From an uncultured Collinsella sp. (GTDB lineage Bacteria > Actinomycetota > Coriobacteriia > Coriobacteriales > Coriobacteriaceae), in the NCBI GenBank assembly GCA_900552755.1, contig USAY01000106.1:1-6395 (forward strand): 6,395 bases of DNA, read 5' to 3'. Below, in pieces: positions 5,351-6,395 of this stretch. The notes under the pieces are model-generated. The model searched no databases. It was not told the DNA's origin and saw only the letters and a list, made by a program, of their open reading frames with translations. Every line of letters begins with the position of its first letter. Within the stretch, counting starts at the first letter, position 1. The position numbers and the translations under genes were made by a program.

Positions 5351-5354
5351 GGAG
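5351..5354 (+). promoter_or_regulatory. Ribosome binding site that sets the radical SAM start
   Basis: GGAG lies nine bases before ATG 5364, with seven consecutive T in between (5357-5363). A second in-frame ATG at 5370 would be 15 bases away, which is too far. The TTG at 5349 would overlap the site itself. Confidence 0.6.
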
Positions 5355-5363
5355 CATTTTTTT

Positions 5364-6302
5364 ATGCCGATGTCGTTGACCGAACTTTTTTCGCCCGCCT
5401 GCCATTTGTGTCCGCGCCGTTGCGGTGCGGCGCGCGATGAGGGCGCGCGCGGCGTATGCGGTGCCGACGACACGCTTAAGGTCGCTCGCGCGGCGCTTCA
5501 TATGTGGGAGGAGCCGCCTATCTCGGGCGAGGCCGGTTCGGGCACGATCTTCTTTAGCGGTTGCTCGCTTAAATGTATCTACTGCCAGAACCACGAGATC
5601 TCGACCGGCAATATTGGCCTTGAGATTTCGCCTGAGCGCCTGGTCGAGATTATGCTGGAGCTGCAGGACCAGGGTGCCAACAACATCAATTTGGTGACGG
5701 CGACGCACTATGCGCACCTGTTGCCTGCTGCGATCGCCGCGGCACGGACGCGCGGGCTGGTCATCCCGATCGTCTACAACACGAGTGGTTACGAGCGCGC
5801 GAGTGCCGTGGCGGCGCTGGGCGACCTGGTCGATGTGTGGCTCACCGACTTTAAATATGCCGATGCCGGGCTTGCGCAGTCGCTTTCTCATATTAAGGAC
5901 TATCCGCGCGTGGCCGTGTCGGGTCTGGCCCAGATGGCGCGCGAGATCGATCGCCGCGGGGGAGAGCTGGTGGACGAGGGCGGGCTCATGAAGCGCGGCA
6001 TCATCGTGCGCCATCTGGTGCTGCCGGGACATGCAGACGATTCATGCCGCGTGCTGGACCTGGTGTGGCAGACGGTGGGCGACGTGCCGATCTCGGTCAT
6101 GAACCAGTACACGCCCAATGCGCTCATGCGAGAGCAGGGCGGCGACCTGGCGCGCGCCGTGACGCGCGAGGAGTACGAGCAGGTACTCGACCATGCCGAC
6201 GACCTGGGCTTTACGACGATGTTTTGGCAAGAGGGCGGCGCGGTAGACGAGAGCTTTACCCCAGCGTTCGACACCACCGGCGTCCTCACCAGCGCAAAGT
6301 AG
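5364..6302 (+). CDS. PflX-like radical SAM protein of unknown reaction
   Basis: The product has 312 residues. C67-SLK-C71-IY-C74 is the CxxxCxxC motif that binds the [4Fe-4S] cluster used to cleave S-adenosylmethionine. The partial TIM barrel follows, with NINLVTATHY (107-116), YNTSGYE (138-144) and the WLTDFKY strand (159-165). The N-terminus has a second cysteine set, C13, C16, C20 and C32 (CHLCPRRCG then GVCG), likely to bind another metal or cluster. Both regions match the family named PflX (related to pyruvate formate-lyase activating enzymes, COG1313 type). No substrate of this family is established to my knowledge. No glycyl-radical enzyme is adjacent, so a pure activase role is not supported by context. 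All cluster cysteines are present and there is no sign of frameshift. It is likely cytoplasmic and oxygen sensitive, in keeping with an anaerobe. ATG 5364 is the best start. Confidence 0.88.
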   Translation: MPMSLTELFSPACHLCPRRCGAARDEGARGVCGADDTLKVARAALHMWEEPPISGEAGSGTIFFSGCSLKCIYCQNHEISTGNIGLEISPERLVEIMLELQDQGANNINLVTATHYAHLLPAAIAAARTRGLVIPIVYNTSGYERASAVAALGDLVDVWLTDFKYADAGLAQSLSHIKDYPRVAVSGLAQMAREIDRRGGELVDEGGLMKRGIIVRHLVLPGHADDSCRVLDLVWQTVGDVPISVMNQYTPNALMREQGGDLARAVTREEYEQVLDHADDLGFTTMFWQEGGAVDESFTPAFDTTGVLTSAK

Positions 6303-6395
6303 TGCGTTCGCCGATGATTTTTCTGGGACGGGGATTAAAAAAGGCTCTGTTAGACCAGGATTGACATTCCGCCCCATCATCTCCTTGCGATTGCA
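6303..6395. other. Window end, no gene recognised
   Basis: GGGACGG (6325-6331) can pair with CCGCCCC (6369-6375), with one mismatch on the + strand and a G-U pair on the - strand, around a loop of about 37 nt that contains AAAAAA (6337-6342). A perfect TTGACA (6361-6366) has no matching -10 before the window ends. It could be a degenerate repeat or the end of a neighbouring transcript; nothing more can be supported. Confidence 0.25.

Overview
The window looks like a chromosomal segment from a GC-rich Gram-positive bacterium. The gene complement, the codon use and the style of the intergenic repeats suggest a member of the Coriobacteriia (Collinsella-like). This is an inference: there is no rRNA or other firm taxonomic marker. 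No phage, insertion sequence, CRISPR array or defence module is visible.

Layout. Positions 1-41 may hold the last codons of an upstream + strand gene. A + strand block follows: a MarR-family regulator (202-651), a DegV-family fatty-acid-binding protein (771-1625) and a short one-domain O6-alkylguanine-DNA alkyltransferase (1705-2025). Three copies of one 41-bp palindromic element (57-97, 1636-1676, 2042-2082) sit 10-16 bases after stop codons in this block. They look like bidirectional terminators that also form a dispersed repeat family. Positions 2083-2418 hold no convincing gene, but they contain several hairpins, including a 19-bp stem at 2267-2308, and the terminator of the opposing trpS (2356-2383).

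The - strand block is trpS (2419-3468) and a WecA/TagO-type polyprenyl-phosphate GlcNAc-1-phosphate transferase (3639-4838). Upstream of the transferase, on the same strand, is a gene-free stretch that folds into a roughly 170-nt RNA (5044-5213). It has a closing stem whose two wobble pairs work only on the - strand, a side hairpin and a trailing T tract. Size and architecture fit 6S RNA. Divergent from it is a + strand PflX-like radical SAM protein (5364-6302) with an additional N-terminal cysteine cluster and no assigned reaction.

Functionally the genes are mostly housekeeping: tRNA charging, the first step of cell-wall glycopolymer synthesis, DNA repair, lipid handling with a possible linked regulator, and candidate global control by 6S RNA. 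The less explained items are the palindromic repeat family, the structured RNA candidates and the orphan radical SAM enzyme.
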